Below, piece by piece: positions 34,551-45,709 of a stretch of DNA of 64,000 nucleotides. Both the position numbers and the translations under genes were made by a program. Each line of letters opens with the position of its first letter. Positions within the stretch are counted from its first letter, which is position 1. This DNA comes from Craspedostauros australis (taxonomy: Eukaryota; Bacillariophyta; Bacillariophyceae; Mastogloiales; Achnanthaceae), in contig JAMXDE010000038.1 in NCBI GenBank assembly GCA_026770025.1, forward strand, positions 62,001 through 126,000. The letters are read 5' to 3'. The notes beneath the pieces were generated by a model. The model did no database searches and had not been told where the DNA came from. It worked only from the letters and a program-made list of their open reading frames with translations.

Positions 34551-34915
34551 AACACATCGACACGAAATGAGCACCAAATGAGCATCCAATTACCGCAGAT
34601 TTGTCGCTGTGACAAGCGCTCAATCTGTACCATGCTACGTTATCGAGTCAAGTTGTGTTGTAAACAGCGATATAGTGCATAAACTACAATAAGCTTCGAT
34701 GGATAACGGCATACTGTCGATACCATTCAGAATATTTGGTTGCTGTTGATTGGTTACAGCATTTACAATTACAATTAGCATGAGAGTTGTGCTCCGCAGG
34801 ATTTGAATACTAGGAACGTATGGCATTGTGACAAATTCGTATAAGTTATAGTGTCGTATGTGACATGTTGATCTCGCAGAGATGGACACCAAAAGGGAAT
34901 GCAAACGACGTGCAA

Positions 34916-35256
34916 TCGACATCATGCGAGCGCGACGTGAACACGATGCGAGCGCAACACGAACGTGACGCGAACACGGCGTGAACACGGCGCGAGCGCA
35001 ACACGAAAGCAACGTGAGCGCAACATGCACGCATCGTGAACGCGACATGGGCGCATCGTCAACGCAACATGGACGCAACGTGAACACGACCTGGGCGCAT
35101 CGCCAACGCAACATGCACGCAACGTCAACGTGAGTTGCACGCGACATGCACCCAACGTAAACGCGACATGAACACGACAAGAGCACGACGCGAGCTCCAC
35201 ATGGACGCATGTGGACGCAACGTAAACGCGACATGAGTGCGACGTGAACACGACCT
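34916..35256. repeat. 12-bp-period minisatellite inside the transposon
   Basis: About 28 degenerate units, mostly of the form ACGC(A/G)AC(A/G)TG(A/C)A, run for roughly 340 bp. Because the period is a multiple of three, stop-free frames with four-residue protein repeats appear on the minus strand. Confidence 0.85.
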
Positions 35257-35925
35257 AGTCCCGACATCGGGCAGGATTTCAAATGCGTTGCGAGGTTCGG
35301 TTTAGTGTAATCATGGCTGGTGATCAATTATCTTCTGACTGTGTGGAAGTCCACTCGGGAATGGAGTAGTAGTAGAATGCAGTACCGTGTTGGCAAGGAT
35401 GAGACTTCACAGAGGATGACTCCTGCTCGAAACATCGTTTCTCCGCCCTCCGCAGCGTGCCTTGCTTGCAAACGCGTACAAAGGGCACAGCGCACTCGTT
35501 CGTCCATGACAGCCCCCACGCTGTCATGAAGACGCAGGGATCATAACAATATTCAGCGACGAAGAATAGAATCTGACGTATTGGTCCGTTGGATTCTGTC
35601 GTTTCTGGCATCTTGGACATGATGAAGCGCCTTGACAGCGGCGTTGTGGGACAATAGTGCGCGTTTGTTGCGTTCTCTGCTGTCTTGCGTGCTGGGTAGC
35701 GCACCATGAGAGCAGCTCCCCAACGGCAAAAGGAGACAACAACTGGTCTACCAGGAGTCACGCAGAGTTCGCGGAGAAATGCTGTTTCCTCCTCTTACCA
35801 AGTTGCAGTTTGCTTGCGCACTATTTCTACTATTACAACGGTTACTTTTTGACATTGTTGGTTTTCGCCTCATTTTGATATTTGAAGAGGAACAAAGAGC
35901 TCACAAATTCGCAAGAACGCAAACC

Positions 35926-36938
35926 ATGTTACTCCCACGCGGAACTTTCGCTGCTTTGGGGTTCGGACTGATTGGGTCTCGCCCAAGGGGCATGCTTGCG
36001 AACGATCTTTCCGTGGAGTCGTTGCGACAGTTCGCGTCTGTGTTCGGAACGCATCCTGACATCGTGCACATCTTGTGGAACGAGCTCGTAGACGCTCGAG
36101 CTCTCCCGCGCGGGGCCAAACCCAAGCATCTCCTTTGGACGTGCGCGTTTCTTCGCCTGTACGTGTCGGAGACTGCGCTCGCTGCAGTGTGCAAGTGTTC
36201 GGCCAAAACACTTCGCAAATGGATGTGGCTGATGATGGCAGCCGTTGAAACCGTTAAGGATCGCATTGTAAGTACTAATAAATTCGCACACCCGAACTGC
36301 GACACAAAATTATTTTCACTCCATTCACTCACACATGGTCCTTTTTTTCGTGGTACCGCTCCAATTGACAGATTGTCTGGAACCGTCGTTTCGTTGGCGC
36401 AAGTCAAAATGCAAAAGCTCTTGTAACGGTTGATGGGACGGACATGCGAATCACCGAACCGAAACCGTTTGACAAGAAGTGGTACTCGTTCAAATTTCGC
36501 GCTGCTGGTTTGCGTTACGAGTTGGCTGTTGCGATTTCTACTGGCGAGATTGTTTGGGCGAATGGGCCTTTCCCGTGTGGCCTGTTGAACGATCTTTCGA
36601 TCTTCCGCCTGGGCCTGAAGCCGAAACTAGTGCAACACGAAGTCATCGTCGCAGATGCCGGATACCGTGGGGACCCTTGTGTGTTCCCCCCAACTTTTCG
36701 CGCGGATGGCATCATGCGGTGCCGCCACGAAACGGTCAACAGGCGAATCAAGCACTGGCAATGCATGCACCTGAAGTGGCGGCACCACGTGGACAAGCAT
36801 CGCCTTGCATTCAACGCGGTTGCCATCCTCACCCAAATTGAATTGAGCAACGGTTTCCCCTCGTTTGACGTGGTTGTCGCGATGCAAGAAGCACGCGAAC
36901 GTGCCATCGCCCAAGCAGATGAACAGCACACACACTAA
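35926..36938 (+). CDS. PIF/Harbinger-like DDE transposase (2 exons)
   Basis: Exons 35926–36267 and 36372–36938 join in phase 0 to about 302 aa. A further in-frame ATG at 35779 would add 49 hydrophobic, less convincing residues. The N-terminal part is a helix-turn-helix-like region (LYVSETALAAVCKCSAKTLR then KWMWLMMAAVE). The DDE_Tnp_4-type catalytic core shows the first Asp in LVTVDGTDMRI, the second in VIVADAGYRGD and the Glu in RCRHETVNRRIKHW, with GPFPCGLLNDLSIFR between. Spacing is 73 residues between the Asps and 24 from the second Asp to Glu, counted in exon 2. All three are present, so the enzyme may be active. It catalyses excision and insertion of its element. Confidence 0.9.
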
Positions 36939-37870
36939 TTAGCCCGTCCCACTTAGTAGTAACAAATAGCCCAACTTTAGCAAGCACAAAAGGTTCATCC
37001 CACATGCCCCCCTTGCCTGTTTGAGTGAGTGTTGTTAGGGTGTCCTGATTACGGGGTAGTAATTTTAGTGCTATGTTTTGCTGTTGGAGGTTTGAAGGAC
37101 TTCCTTGTTGTGGTTGCATGTGGGACGCACTGAATAGCCAGTCCAGGAGGACGAAGGAGACGAGGAGACACCAACGCTTGCCCAAGAGAGTCCTGGTTTA
37201 CATCATGGACAAACGAAGGGCAACATCAGCAAGGCATCTTGGGCATCCAACCACAACGACGTTGAGCGGAGGGACGCGTTTGTGGTCGCCACCACTGCCC
37301 ACAACGGTAGCGATGCCAGCGCCATGAGTCCTCAGCAAAGAATGCGGTGAACATCGCGAGGAACGTTGGGGAGTCACGCGACGCTCAGGCAGGCAGGAAC
37401 AAAGAGAGTGTGACCTTTTCTCGTGTAGAGTTCTGCAGTTGGCGAATCAAAGCCAATGACTCTCCGGAGCACGAGGCATGGCACATATTGTTGGGAGCCC
37501 TCACCTGGATCAAAGGTGGTGTGAACAGGAACCGCACGGAGGAGGAACCGGAAGAACACAAACGGCTGTTGCGAATCAAGGTTTGTGCGGAAAGCGAGGC
37601 TGTCGTACGGGCCATATTGACAAGAAGACAGCGATGTGATGTCGTGGGTCTGGAAATTGGCATGTCTTGGAGCAGACACGACAGGGGTGGAACGAGCGCA
37701 AAGCGGACATCATTGGCATTGGCACACCGTGCACGACATGTCGAGCACGTACGTAAATAAGCGCAACGTCAAGTCAACACGGGAAAGGCGTGCTCTAGTA
37801 ATACCATTAGTGGTTGACTCGACAGATCCCAAAACCGTACAACACGCCTCAAGCGTGAGCAAAGCAAAAT
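36939..37870. other. Right arm of the transposon, no gene seen
   Basis: About 930 bp between the transposase stop and the right end. An open frame at 37347–37760 (+) has no recognisable motif and is probably chance. Confidence 0.5.
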
Positions 37871-37901
37871 CCGACCAATATATGGTCTTTACCGCGGTTC
37901 C
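37871..37901 (-). repeat. Right terminal inverted repeat (31 bp)
   Basis: Exact reverse complement of the left end. Beyond these 31 bases the two ends stop matching after a few bases, so the repeat is short and sharply bounded. Confidence 0.95.
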
Positions 37902-37905
37902 CCTG

Positions 37906-39493
37906 GAGAATCGCTTTGTGGAGGAACACGAAGGTTCCAATAGAGCACTCGCAGCAGAATAGGACAGCATCGGCAGAGCGCAATACTCATACTACTTACT
38001 CTCTTTACACAGCAAGGGGAGAGTGTTGTCGCTCATGGTGGCGCATAAGCATCGGCGGTTTGATTCATGCTGACCATTCAAGAGAAGAGGCGGGCGCTTT
38101 TTCAACCAGCTATCATCTGCTTCGTTGTGGATTTGTGAATGTGCGTGCCGCGATGGAGATGGACATGGAGTGCTACCACGCGATCAGACAACAGCTCAAC
38201 AAGGAGAGGAGAGATGGGGAGATCCCGCACAAGATGCGCTACACTGTCTTCTGCTCCACGAACACGATCAGCTCGCAGCGCGGCGATTCCACAATCGAAA
38301 GCAGCTGTCTGCCACGTGAACCTGTTCGATGTGGTGCAAAGCCATGGTTTTGTGCGACTGATGGCAGCTCGCAGCGTGGCGCCTCGTCCTGCGAAAACCC
38401 ATTATGTTCGTGAGTGATCTTGGACAAGGAACGATAAAGATTGTCACTTTATTTGAAGAAACACGTGAGAAGAGAAAAAATCCAAACCATAATCAAATCG
38501 GCTTAGGGGAAAGATAAACAACTTCCCAGAGTGACATCGCATTGACAATGACGCGGAGTCATTGGGAGAAGAGAAAATCGTTGTGCCAGAAAGAGGAGGA
38601 AAAACAGAGACAACAGGCTCCAAACACAACCAAACAACGACCAGGGCGCCAGCTGTTGCAGTCTGCAGACACGCGATTGCGTGGAGGGCGGAATGTGGAT
38701 AACGCAACACGGTCCAAACAGTCGTAGATACCTTGGCTGCGGCGTTTCCGTGTCACAGTGCGTTTGGCGTTTCTTGTCGTGGCGTGGTGTGTGTTTGGTT
38801 CTGACTCGATTTAGGCGTTCGCGGTCTGCGCAGTTCTTGTTCCTGTTGCGGGTGATCGCCATCTCTCCGGCTATCTGCTGTCTGGCACATCCACTAATAC
38901 CTGTTAACACGAGCACGATCTACGTGCTCCTTGTGCCTGTTGGTACTCGTGTGAGCTACTCAACACACCATAAACAGACGGGGTCGTCTCCAGAGCGTCT
39001 TTGGTTTGTGTTTAGTGTTTCTTTGGATCTCGACTCGCAGGTGGTCTTTCGATTGCAGCATTCTATTACTACCAAAGTGAAGAATACTCATTGAGTGCTG
39101 CAGAAGAAGTGTTGCATTGTCTGCAAACACCTCCTCTCTGTGAGCACCAAGCGTAGCTCTCCGAATTCATCGTACCACAGGGCATTCCATACTCTGCTGC
39201 ATACTCTGTTCCACACTCTGCTCCATACTGGCACAAAGCAGCAGGACAGTTGCAACAACACACAGCAACACAAAGCAACACACAGCAACAGAGAGACAGT
39301 CGACAAGAAGGCGAAGAACCACACATTGAGTCAGCCAGAGCGGAGGGCAGCATCGGCCAGAGCACCATTTCCACACTGCGGGTGCTGCACACAAGGAACG
39401 GCCATAACTCACTCACTCACATACACGCACACGCAACAACAACCGCAACAACTAAGAAGCGGAACGCTGGCGGAGGGTGTTGGCTGGCACATC
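37906..39493. other. Intergenic region right of the transposon
   Basis: About 1.6 kb with no supported gene. The open frame in phase with the next gene extends upstream to about 39095 but has no ATG there; it contains (CACTCTG)- and (CAACACA)-type short repeats near 39180–39290. Confidence 0.5.
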
Positions 39494-41320
39494 ATGATTG
39501 ACAACGATAGAGCGTGGGTGATCGAACCCGTTCCCGAAAGCAGCAACAACAGCAGTGGTCACAGTCAACAGAGGCAGGCAATCGGTTCTTCCTCGTCTAC
39601 GTGGAGCATTGACTCGGAGGAGATCATGCCCAGCAGCGACGAAGATGCAGGCATCGAGGTGATCTCGACCGACGGCCATCATCATCATGGACACGGGCAT
39701 GAGTCTCTGGACTCTCAGCAACGACCGCAACAGCACCAACGACTGCGGCAACAACAACAACAGCAACAACAACAGCAAGAAGATCAGCGACAAAGGCATG
39801 ACGCACACCAACCGTCACCAAGAAAAAACCACCAACGCGAAGTCCACCATGAACTTCAAACACATTTGTCAATGAATTCCGAAGGGCCTGATTCTACGCA
39901 ACTCCCACACGATGGTGTTCGTCTGACCTCGACAAGCACCGGCGGGGTGAGGGCAACAGAGGATGATGGTGAAGAAGGACGGAGGTCAGCTGTCCAAGTC
40001 CAAGATCAACAGCAATCGCAGACGCAAACGCAGACGCAGACAAAGTCACGCAAGCAACCAGCAAAGGACATGTGTACTTCCACCAACACCACAGGTGGCA
40101 CAGCCGTCACCACTGACGCTACTGCGGAGACTCCCACGACAACCCCGATGGACAATGCTGCCGCAATCGCTGCTGTCGGTGCCGTCATGAATGCGGGTGA
40201 TGGCATCGTGAGCAACCGTTCGGTGCACAGCACCCACAGCACCACCGTGAACAGCACCCGTAGCAACCATAGCGCACGTAGCGGCCGCAGCAGCAATGCG
40301 CCCTCGCTAGCAGCTGGGACGAGCGACACTGCTGGCGCCTCGACTCGCAGCGCGCGCAGGCAACAAAGGCGGAGGCAGACGCAACCACGACAGCAACCTC
40401 CGGAAGGCCCGAGGCAATCATCACCGCAACGACAACCTCAACAACGGCAACAGACAAAGTCATTGCGAGAGACCTTCGCAATGGGACGCAAGCTGTCCTT
40501 CATCAAACGCTACGTGGGATTCGCCAACCGTCAGAATTGCAACTACAAGTGGCAACGCACGCGCGGCGTCGTGGGCGCCCTAGAGATCATCTCGGAGCCT
40601 TACCTCAACCTTGAGGAGGACTTCGTCACGCACTGCGTCAAGGGATCGGACGACACCTTCCTCGATGCGATGGAGATGTGGAACGGCTTCGATTGCAGAA
40701 CCTCCTTCCTCGAGGCCTGCGAGACGTTGCCACCGCAGATGTGCTGCTGCGGCATGCTGCGCGATGACGACGCCACAAAGAAGGCGTGGGTCACGATGCT
40801 CAACGACGGTTGGTGCCGCATGGTCAACAAGACGCTGTCGAAGCAGGGCTTCAAGATCGACGCCTTCCTGTGGAACTGGCAGAATGCCTCAGGCAAGGCC
40901 GAGACCAACATCATCCTCATCCGCTTCTTCGAAACCTCCTTGCACCGCCTGCGCCGCGTCTCGAGCCGCACCAGCAACCACGACAGCAACCACGACAGCA
41001 ACAGCGACAAGACGTCGTCCAGCGTCTTCATCTTCGATTTCGGCACGAGCAACCGGTCGCTGTCATTATACCATGAAGGCGGCGTCGGCCGATCGTCGTC
41101 CACCTTCGAAACGATCACGAACACCATCATCACGCCCACCATCAGCTCCATGACATCGTCCGATCGCAAGCCATCGCGCCGCACGAACCGCACGCGCAGC
41201 AACGTTCGGTTCTGCGAACCGCACAACGTCGAATCCTCGCAGTTGTACGACGAGGATGACGCATTGCAGCAGTCCATCGAGATCCAGTTTGACGATGATT
41301 CCGAAGAAGTCCATTGTTGA
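39494..41320 (+). CDS. Gln/Ser-rich protein with conserved-looking Cys-containing C-terminal domain, unknown function
   Basis: The first in-frame ATG is at 39494, giving 608 aa. Residues ~15–330 are low complexity: poly-Gln around 39720–39790, (QT)n near 40010–40050, then Ser/Asn/Thr-rich and RQQRRRQTQPRQQ stretches. From about residue 330 the composition becomes that of a globular domain: ETFAMGRKLSFIKRYVGFAN, YKWQRTRGVVGALEII, DTFLDAMEMWNGFDCRTSFL, PPQMCCCGMLRDDDATKKAW, GFKIDAFLWNWQNASG and ETNIILIRFFETSLHRL. I do not recognise the domain. GC at codon third positions rises sharply in this part, supporting that it is under selection. A Ser/Thr-rich tail follows. No transmembrane segment. Confidence 0.7.
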   Translation: MIDNDRAWVIEPVPESSNNSSGHSQQRQAIGSSSSTWSIDSEEIMPSSDEDAGIEVISTDGHHHHGHGHESLDSQQRPQQHQRLRQQQQQQQQQQEDQRQRHDAHQPSPRKNHQREVHHELQTHLSMNSEGPDSTQLPHDGVRLTSTSTGGVRATEDDGEEGRRSAVQVQDQQQSQTQTQTQTKSRKQPAKDMCTSTNTTGGTAVTTDATAETPTTTPMDNAAAIAAVGAVMNAGDGIVSNRSVHSTHSTTVNSTRSNHSARSGRSSNAPSLAAGTSDTAGASTRSARRQQRRRQTQPRQQPPEGPRQSSPQRQPQQRQQTKSLRETFAMGRKLSFIKRYVGFANRQNCNYKWQRTRGVVGALEIISEPYLNLEEDFVTHCVKGSDDTFLDAMEMWNGFDCRTSFLEACETLPPQMCCCGMLRDDDATKKAWVTMLNDGWCRMVNKTLSKQGFKIDAFLWNWQNASGKAETNIILIRFFETSLHRLRRVSSRTSNHDSNHDSNSDKTSSSVFIFDFGTSNRSLSLYHEGGVGRSSSTFETITNTIITPTISSMTSSDRKPSRRTNRTRSNVRFCEPHNVESSQLYDEDDALQQSIEIQFDDDSEEVHC

Positions 41321-42135
41321 ATCTGCGCGGATGGTGTGGCAGGATGGAACGAGCGCACAGTCTTCGCAATTTTTGAAAATAGCGATAGCGGCAGCCGACC
41401 TTCCATCCTCTCCAATACTATTCTCTGCGATGTCATCAAATGGAATACGAACGCCGTGGACTGTCGCAAACAAGGAAGCGCAGAGTGATCAATTCTATTC
41501 TGGACCACTCCAGTGGTTAACTTATCATATTCATAATGCTCTGTTCAACACCTTCGGAGAGACTACTCTGGTCAAGGCTGTTCTTTGTTCGTATGGCGCA
41601 AGTGTGATGGAGTGCGATTAAAATTGTAGTCGTCGATGAACGACATTCTCATTCTCTCTAGCCTCATTCTGTACTAAAACTCATTTCCGAGAACGGACAG
41701 ATGGACAGACCAGGCCATTGAATCCAGTCGAACAAATCAAGGTGATGATAGTGCTTCAACAACGTCACTTCGGGTGTGACGGTGTTTCGTGAATGGAAAC
41801 ACCTCATTGCGGCCACCACTCGTTGTCGTGTTGGCGACAGCGTTCTTGCGAACTCTTTCTTCTCTGTTTTCGCGGGCGACGAAAAACTCCACTGCCACCT
41901 GTCACGAGAAATACATCAGAACGACAACAACGCCAGAGCGCTTCAAGGATCGGCACCATCCCACTCCCTTCCACACAAACCTTTTGCGCCGGCATCCACA
42001 CCCTCCACTTCGACGGATACCACCGCATTCCATCGCAACAGAACAGAACACAAAGGTTGCATTCTTGATTACAGTAGAGCGCTCATAGAACGATACAGAT
42101 ACACCCAACGACTTGAACACAAAGACAGCAGAAAG
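41321..42135. other. Intergenic region, no gene seen
   Basis: About 800 bp between two plus-strand genes; probably 3'UTR of the Gln-rich gene and promoter of the NicO gene. No supported feature. Confidence 0.5.
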
Positions 42136-43554
42136 ATGAAGACAAGGAGAGCAGCAACGATGACGGCATCTGCCATGCTTCTGATGGCGATGGCCACCAC
42201 CGCATCGGCCTTCCAACAACCGCAGACGACGTCACGAACGCGCGCTTTCTCGCGACAAGGCGACGACAAGACCGTGCCCACGACAAGCCTCTTCCCGTCC
42301 AGACCATCGCGCACATCCCTTGCGCTGTCGCCTGTCGTCATCACGAGCGCCATCTCCGGAGGACTCTTCTCCGGTGGATTGCACGCCATCGCTGGTACGT
42401 TTTTCGATTCGAACGAGTCGAATGAAGGGTTTCCCTCCGCTTGGAACAAATTCTTGATTGATTGTTTGTTGCGCACATCACCATCGCCCGATAGGCCTCG
42501 CCGTTCTTGCCGTGATGACTGTTGTGCGAGTGACGGTGACAAGACGCGACAATGGCCAGCTGTTGCGTGCGTATCAGTGGTCGTGTTTTTCGCCGCACAA
42601 ACGAGATTGAGCAATAAATGCGAAAGCACGTCGAACTCACCATCTGTTCTGCCTCTCTCTTCTGACGATCCCATCGATCTTTCGTCTCTGCTCCCCAAAT
42701 TGCGTTCCATCCCCAAACGTCATGCGTTTGATTGCACTGCAACGCTGTGCGGAATGATTTACTCCACCCTCACCTTCATGTACAAACATCATCGATGGTG
42801 ATTCGCGGGTGTCAACGTTGATGCCATCATGAACACGAACATGAACAACGACGATCGTTGTCTTTTCTCAATCCCACCCTTTCACATCAACCTCTTTCCA
42901 CTCTGCACAAAAACAGGACCAGACCATCTCGCCGCACTGCTGCCACGATGCGTCGGCCAACGATGGTACAACGCAGGACGCATCGGCGCGCTGTGGGGCA
43001 TGGGACATGGATTCTCCGCCATCCTGCTCGGCGTCCTGGCATTCTCGCTGAAGGCACAGGTCCAGAAAGCGCCGATGCTGCGATCGGTCCTCTCCAGTGT
43101 TTCGCATGTCACAGAAATTGCCGTCGGCTTGTCGTTGATCATCATCGGTGTCATGGGAATCCGCGAGGCCCGAGAATTCGAAGCAGAGGCCGGTCCCGTC
43201 GTGTCTGCCAAATCCCTCTCGGCTGCCGCCAACTCGGACGCCAACATCAAACCATCCACGAACCGTTCCGTCATCTTCAACGGCCTGCTGCACGGCTTTT
43301 CGTGGGACGGTGCACCATCGCTGGCACCGGCCCTTGCGCTCGCGACCTGGGGCGGCAACCTCGCATTCCTCAGCTCGTACGCGGCCGGCACCATGGCGGC
43401 CATGGCTGTCACGACCACGCTCATCGGCGAAGGCACGCGGCGGGCCAGCGAGGTCTTTCAAAGACCCGATATTCCGCAGAAACTCAGCTTCTTCTCATCC
43501 CTGCTCGCCATCGCCATTGGTGTCATCTGGTGCGGTTTGGCATTCAAGGCGTAA
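42136..43554 (+). CDS. Plastid-targeted NicO/NiCoT-type metal transporter (2 exons)
   Basis: Exons 42136–42394 and 42917–43554 join across a split Gly codon (G|GA) to about 298 aa. The leader MKTRRAATMTASAMLLMAMA is a signal peptide followed by TTASAF-QQPQ, the diatom plastid motif with Phe at the cleavage site, and then a Ser/Arg-rich transit segment. The mature part resembles the plant and bacterial 'high-affinity nickel transport' proteins: GGLHAIAGPDHLAALLP, GMGHGFSAILLGVLAFSL, VGLSLIIIGVMGIREAREFE and GLLHGFSWDGAPSLAPALAL, then two further membrane segments. The His/Asp pairs in the first and third motifs match metal-path residues of the family. The likely role is movement of Ni, Co or a related metal across a plastid membrane; metal identity is inference. 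Confidence 0.85.
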
Positions 43555-44248
43555 GCCGGTCATTCAATCAATGAATTGGTTTGTCGGTTGCATTCGCGAG
43601 TTGTTTTGAATGTGAACCTTGCGCTTGTCGGTTGCCATGGAGAGACGATGATGTCCCACGTCGCAGTTATGGTATCTGCGCACACTGGAGATCATTGTGT
43701 GCAACGACGGGCAAGTGCGAGATGCGGCGCCCACGAGTATGCCGACGAGGAACACATCGTGAGCATCGACCGATCACAGCAAGGACGATACGCCCAACGC
43801 AACCACAGTAAGATGGACACATCGAGGAGTCGACGGGGCAAGGAGAGAACAGGCTACGCTATGGCCGACAGCAAAATACAATCGCAGATCCACAGCGTGG
43901 TCATACTCGTGTGCCGCTGTTGCGAAAATGATGGCGCATCGTATCCAACCACTAAAGTAAAGAATCACTGTACAGTACACAATTGTACACAACATTTGCT
44001 TCGTTCGCATGAACATTGGTGGCGATGCGCCTTCACGTAAGAAGTGCAAACTGAGATGAACAGTCAAGCAGACCAAAATGGCCGTCCAGTTCCTTCACTG
44101 CGACGAAGCATCTCGACTCCGAAGCACTCTGCTATACGTATGGCAATACACCATGCTACAATTACGCTTTGTGGGTAACGTCGATGGCATGAGCCAAATG
44201 AAAAAAGAAGAACTAGAGAGAGGTGGAATTGTTCCAATCACCACACGA
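43555..44248. other. Intergenic region, no gene seen
   Basis: About 700 bp between convergent genes (NicO and AP-4 sigma); no supported feature. Confidence 0.5.
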
Positions 44249-45070
44249 TCATCGGTAGATGCTATCCCCCTTCTGCGCTTCACGTTCCATGAGATCCAAC
44301 GGCCGCAGGATGTTGCCCTTGTTGGTCTCCACGATATGGCCGTTCTGAATCATCTCGTCCACCAAGAAGTGCACCTGCTCCAGTTGGTACATGATGTCCA
44401 ATTCGCAGATGGAGCCGGCCCACTTGTCCATCGTCTCGACGAGGTTGTGGATGAACTCCAGCATGCCCAGTTCGTTCTCCGGATTCTCCGTCTCATGGAT
44501 GCTGGGCTTCGTGCCCACGATGAAGAAGAGGCTGGCGTACCGGCGGTAGACCACCTTGTAGCCTCGGTACTCCAGGAAGGAGCACTGCAATTCGGATCGG
44601 CTCAGGCACTTGCGGATGATCTCGCTTTCCAATGCGGTGCGCTCGGCCATGCTGATCCATTCGTAGTACGAAGAGAGGCGCGTTTGGCCTTGTTTGTTGC
44701 TGCAATATGTCGTGTTGCATTGTGTGTTGCGGATTGCGTTACGTTGCGTTGGATGGTGTACCGCGTTGTGTTGCATTGCACGACGTTGCATGACAAAGCA
44801 TGGCATTGGGTCGTGTTAACATGGATTCAATCACATTCCATCGCGCATGCCATTTTGAGGCAACCACGACGGCCACAGATGGAAGAGAGGGAGCATCGTG
44901 AAAGAAGACAACGGGTGAGTGTGGGTTAGAGATGAATACTCGGTAACGCCATGAAGGGCTGCCAATGAATCGCAAGGGGACACTCGCAATGACCAAGCTC
45001 GGCTTCGCCCCTCCAGACAACATGCCACGCTCCGCCCGACTTACACCATCAAGAGGAAGGATATCGGCAT
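44249..45070 (-). CDS. AP4S1: AP-4 adaptor complex sigma subunit (2 exons)
   Basis: A 26-bp first coding exon (45070–45045, MPISFLLMV) is spliced to 44699–44249 (NKQGQTRLSSYYEW …) with the Val codon split GT|C; total about 158 aa, normal for a small adaptin. Diagnostic stretches include SRSELQCSFLEYRGYKVVYR, RYASLFFIVG, ELGMLEFIHNLVETMDKW, ICELDIMYQLEQVHFLVDEM and GHIVETNKGNILRPLDLMER. The IVETN…ILxPL tail and NKQGQTRLS start point to AP-4 rather than AP-1, -2 or -3. A short insert (TKPSIHETENPE) sits in the loop before ENEL. The protein is the sigma4 chain of the AP-4 coat, which sorts cargo at the trans-Golgi network. Confidence 0.93.
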
Positions 45071-45709
45071 CGTGGGATAAGCTGGTGTAACAGGAGAGTG
45101 TGCAGAGTAGGTGCCGCTATTGTTGTTGTTGTTGTCGCGTTGAGTAGAGTAGAATAGAGTGTTGTGGCAGAGATGGATGCAGGTCTGTGGTGTTCCTCTT
45201 GGTGCTCGATGTGGATTGCCGCCTTCGCTGCGCGGCCACGGAGATTGCTCTTCTTGATAACGTTCGCGTCTCCTTGACACAACACGACACAGCACAGCAC
45301 AACACTTTCACACGAACAAGAGAGAAGATTTCTTTCATCGCCGTTGTTGTTGTTGACAGAGGTGAGTCACGCCAATTCGACAATACACGAATCATTCGAG
45401 TTCGTTTGAAAATAGGGCCTATCCATGCACCTTTCCACAACAGAATGTTTTGGCGCCAAACGGATTCAGTTTAACCGTTCTTAACGACCATTCAATTCCT
45501 CCTCACAAACCTGCGAAAACCAAGCGCACAAACACAATCACAAGACAAACAGAGCACGCAGGAGATGCAGTTTGCGAACGAGTATCATGGCCTCCTATTA
45601 TATATTCTACAAAATGGATTAATGAAGTGTATGGCAGTGTTGTCTCACTGTGTGGTTGGGTTCCCCTACTCGCTGCGGTGGCCAAAGCAGACAAGAATGA
45701 ATGAGCGAA
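45071..45709. other. Intergenic region, no gene seen
   Basis: About 640 bp holding the AP-4 sigma promoter and the 3' flank of the first lipoxygenase gene; a short (GTT)n run lies near 45119–45135. Confidence 0.5.

Larger units (their letters stand above)
33691..35778. other. Divergent spacer between the two transposon genes
   Basis: About 2.1 kb, presumably holding both promoters. It includes the 44-bp tandem repeat and the 12-bp minisatellite listed below, and an AT-rich part near 34050–34130. Long minus-strand frames over 34.6–35.3 kb arise from the 12-bp period and are not taken as genes. Confidence 0.6.
31553..37901. mobile_element. PIF/Harbinger-like DNA transposon, 6,349 bp, with intact ends
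   Basis: Perfect 31-bp inverted repeats at 31553–31583 and 37871–37901 bound the element. It carries an intact DDE transposase (+) and a divergently transcribed three-exon gene (-). The 4 bp CCTG occurs directly outside both ends (31549–31552 and 37902–37905) and may be the target-site duplication. That is one base longer than the 3 bp usual for PIF/Harbinger; with a 32-bp repeat (adding one outer G/C) no duplication remains, so the point is open. Reading frames and ends both look undamaged, which suggests a recent and possibly autonomous insertion. The cargo-like second gene and the central tandem repeats are described in their own entries. Confidence 0.9.

Noticed and set aside
34635-35327. 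230-codon minus-strand open frame with repeated HVAL/RRVHV-like units
   Set aside because: It is produced by the 12-bp minisatellite, whose period is a multiple of three and leaves several frames open at once. No recognisable domain.
37347-37760. 137-codon frame in the right arm of the transposon
   Set aside because: No motif and no splice-supported extension; could be a remnant, but I cannot support it as a gene.
39095-39493. N-terminal extension of the Gln-rich protein to 39095
   Set aside because: Begins at GTG and has no ATG before 39494.
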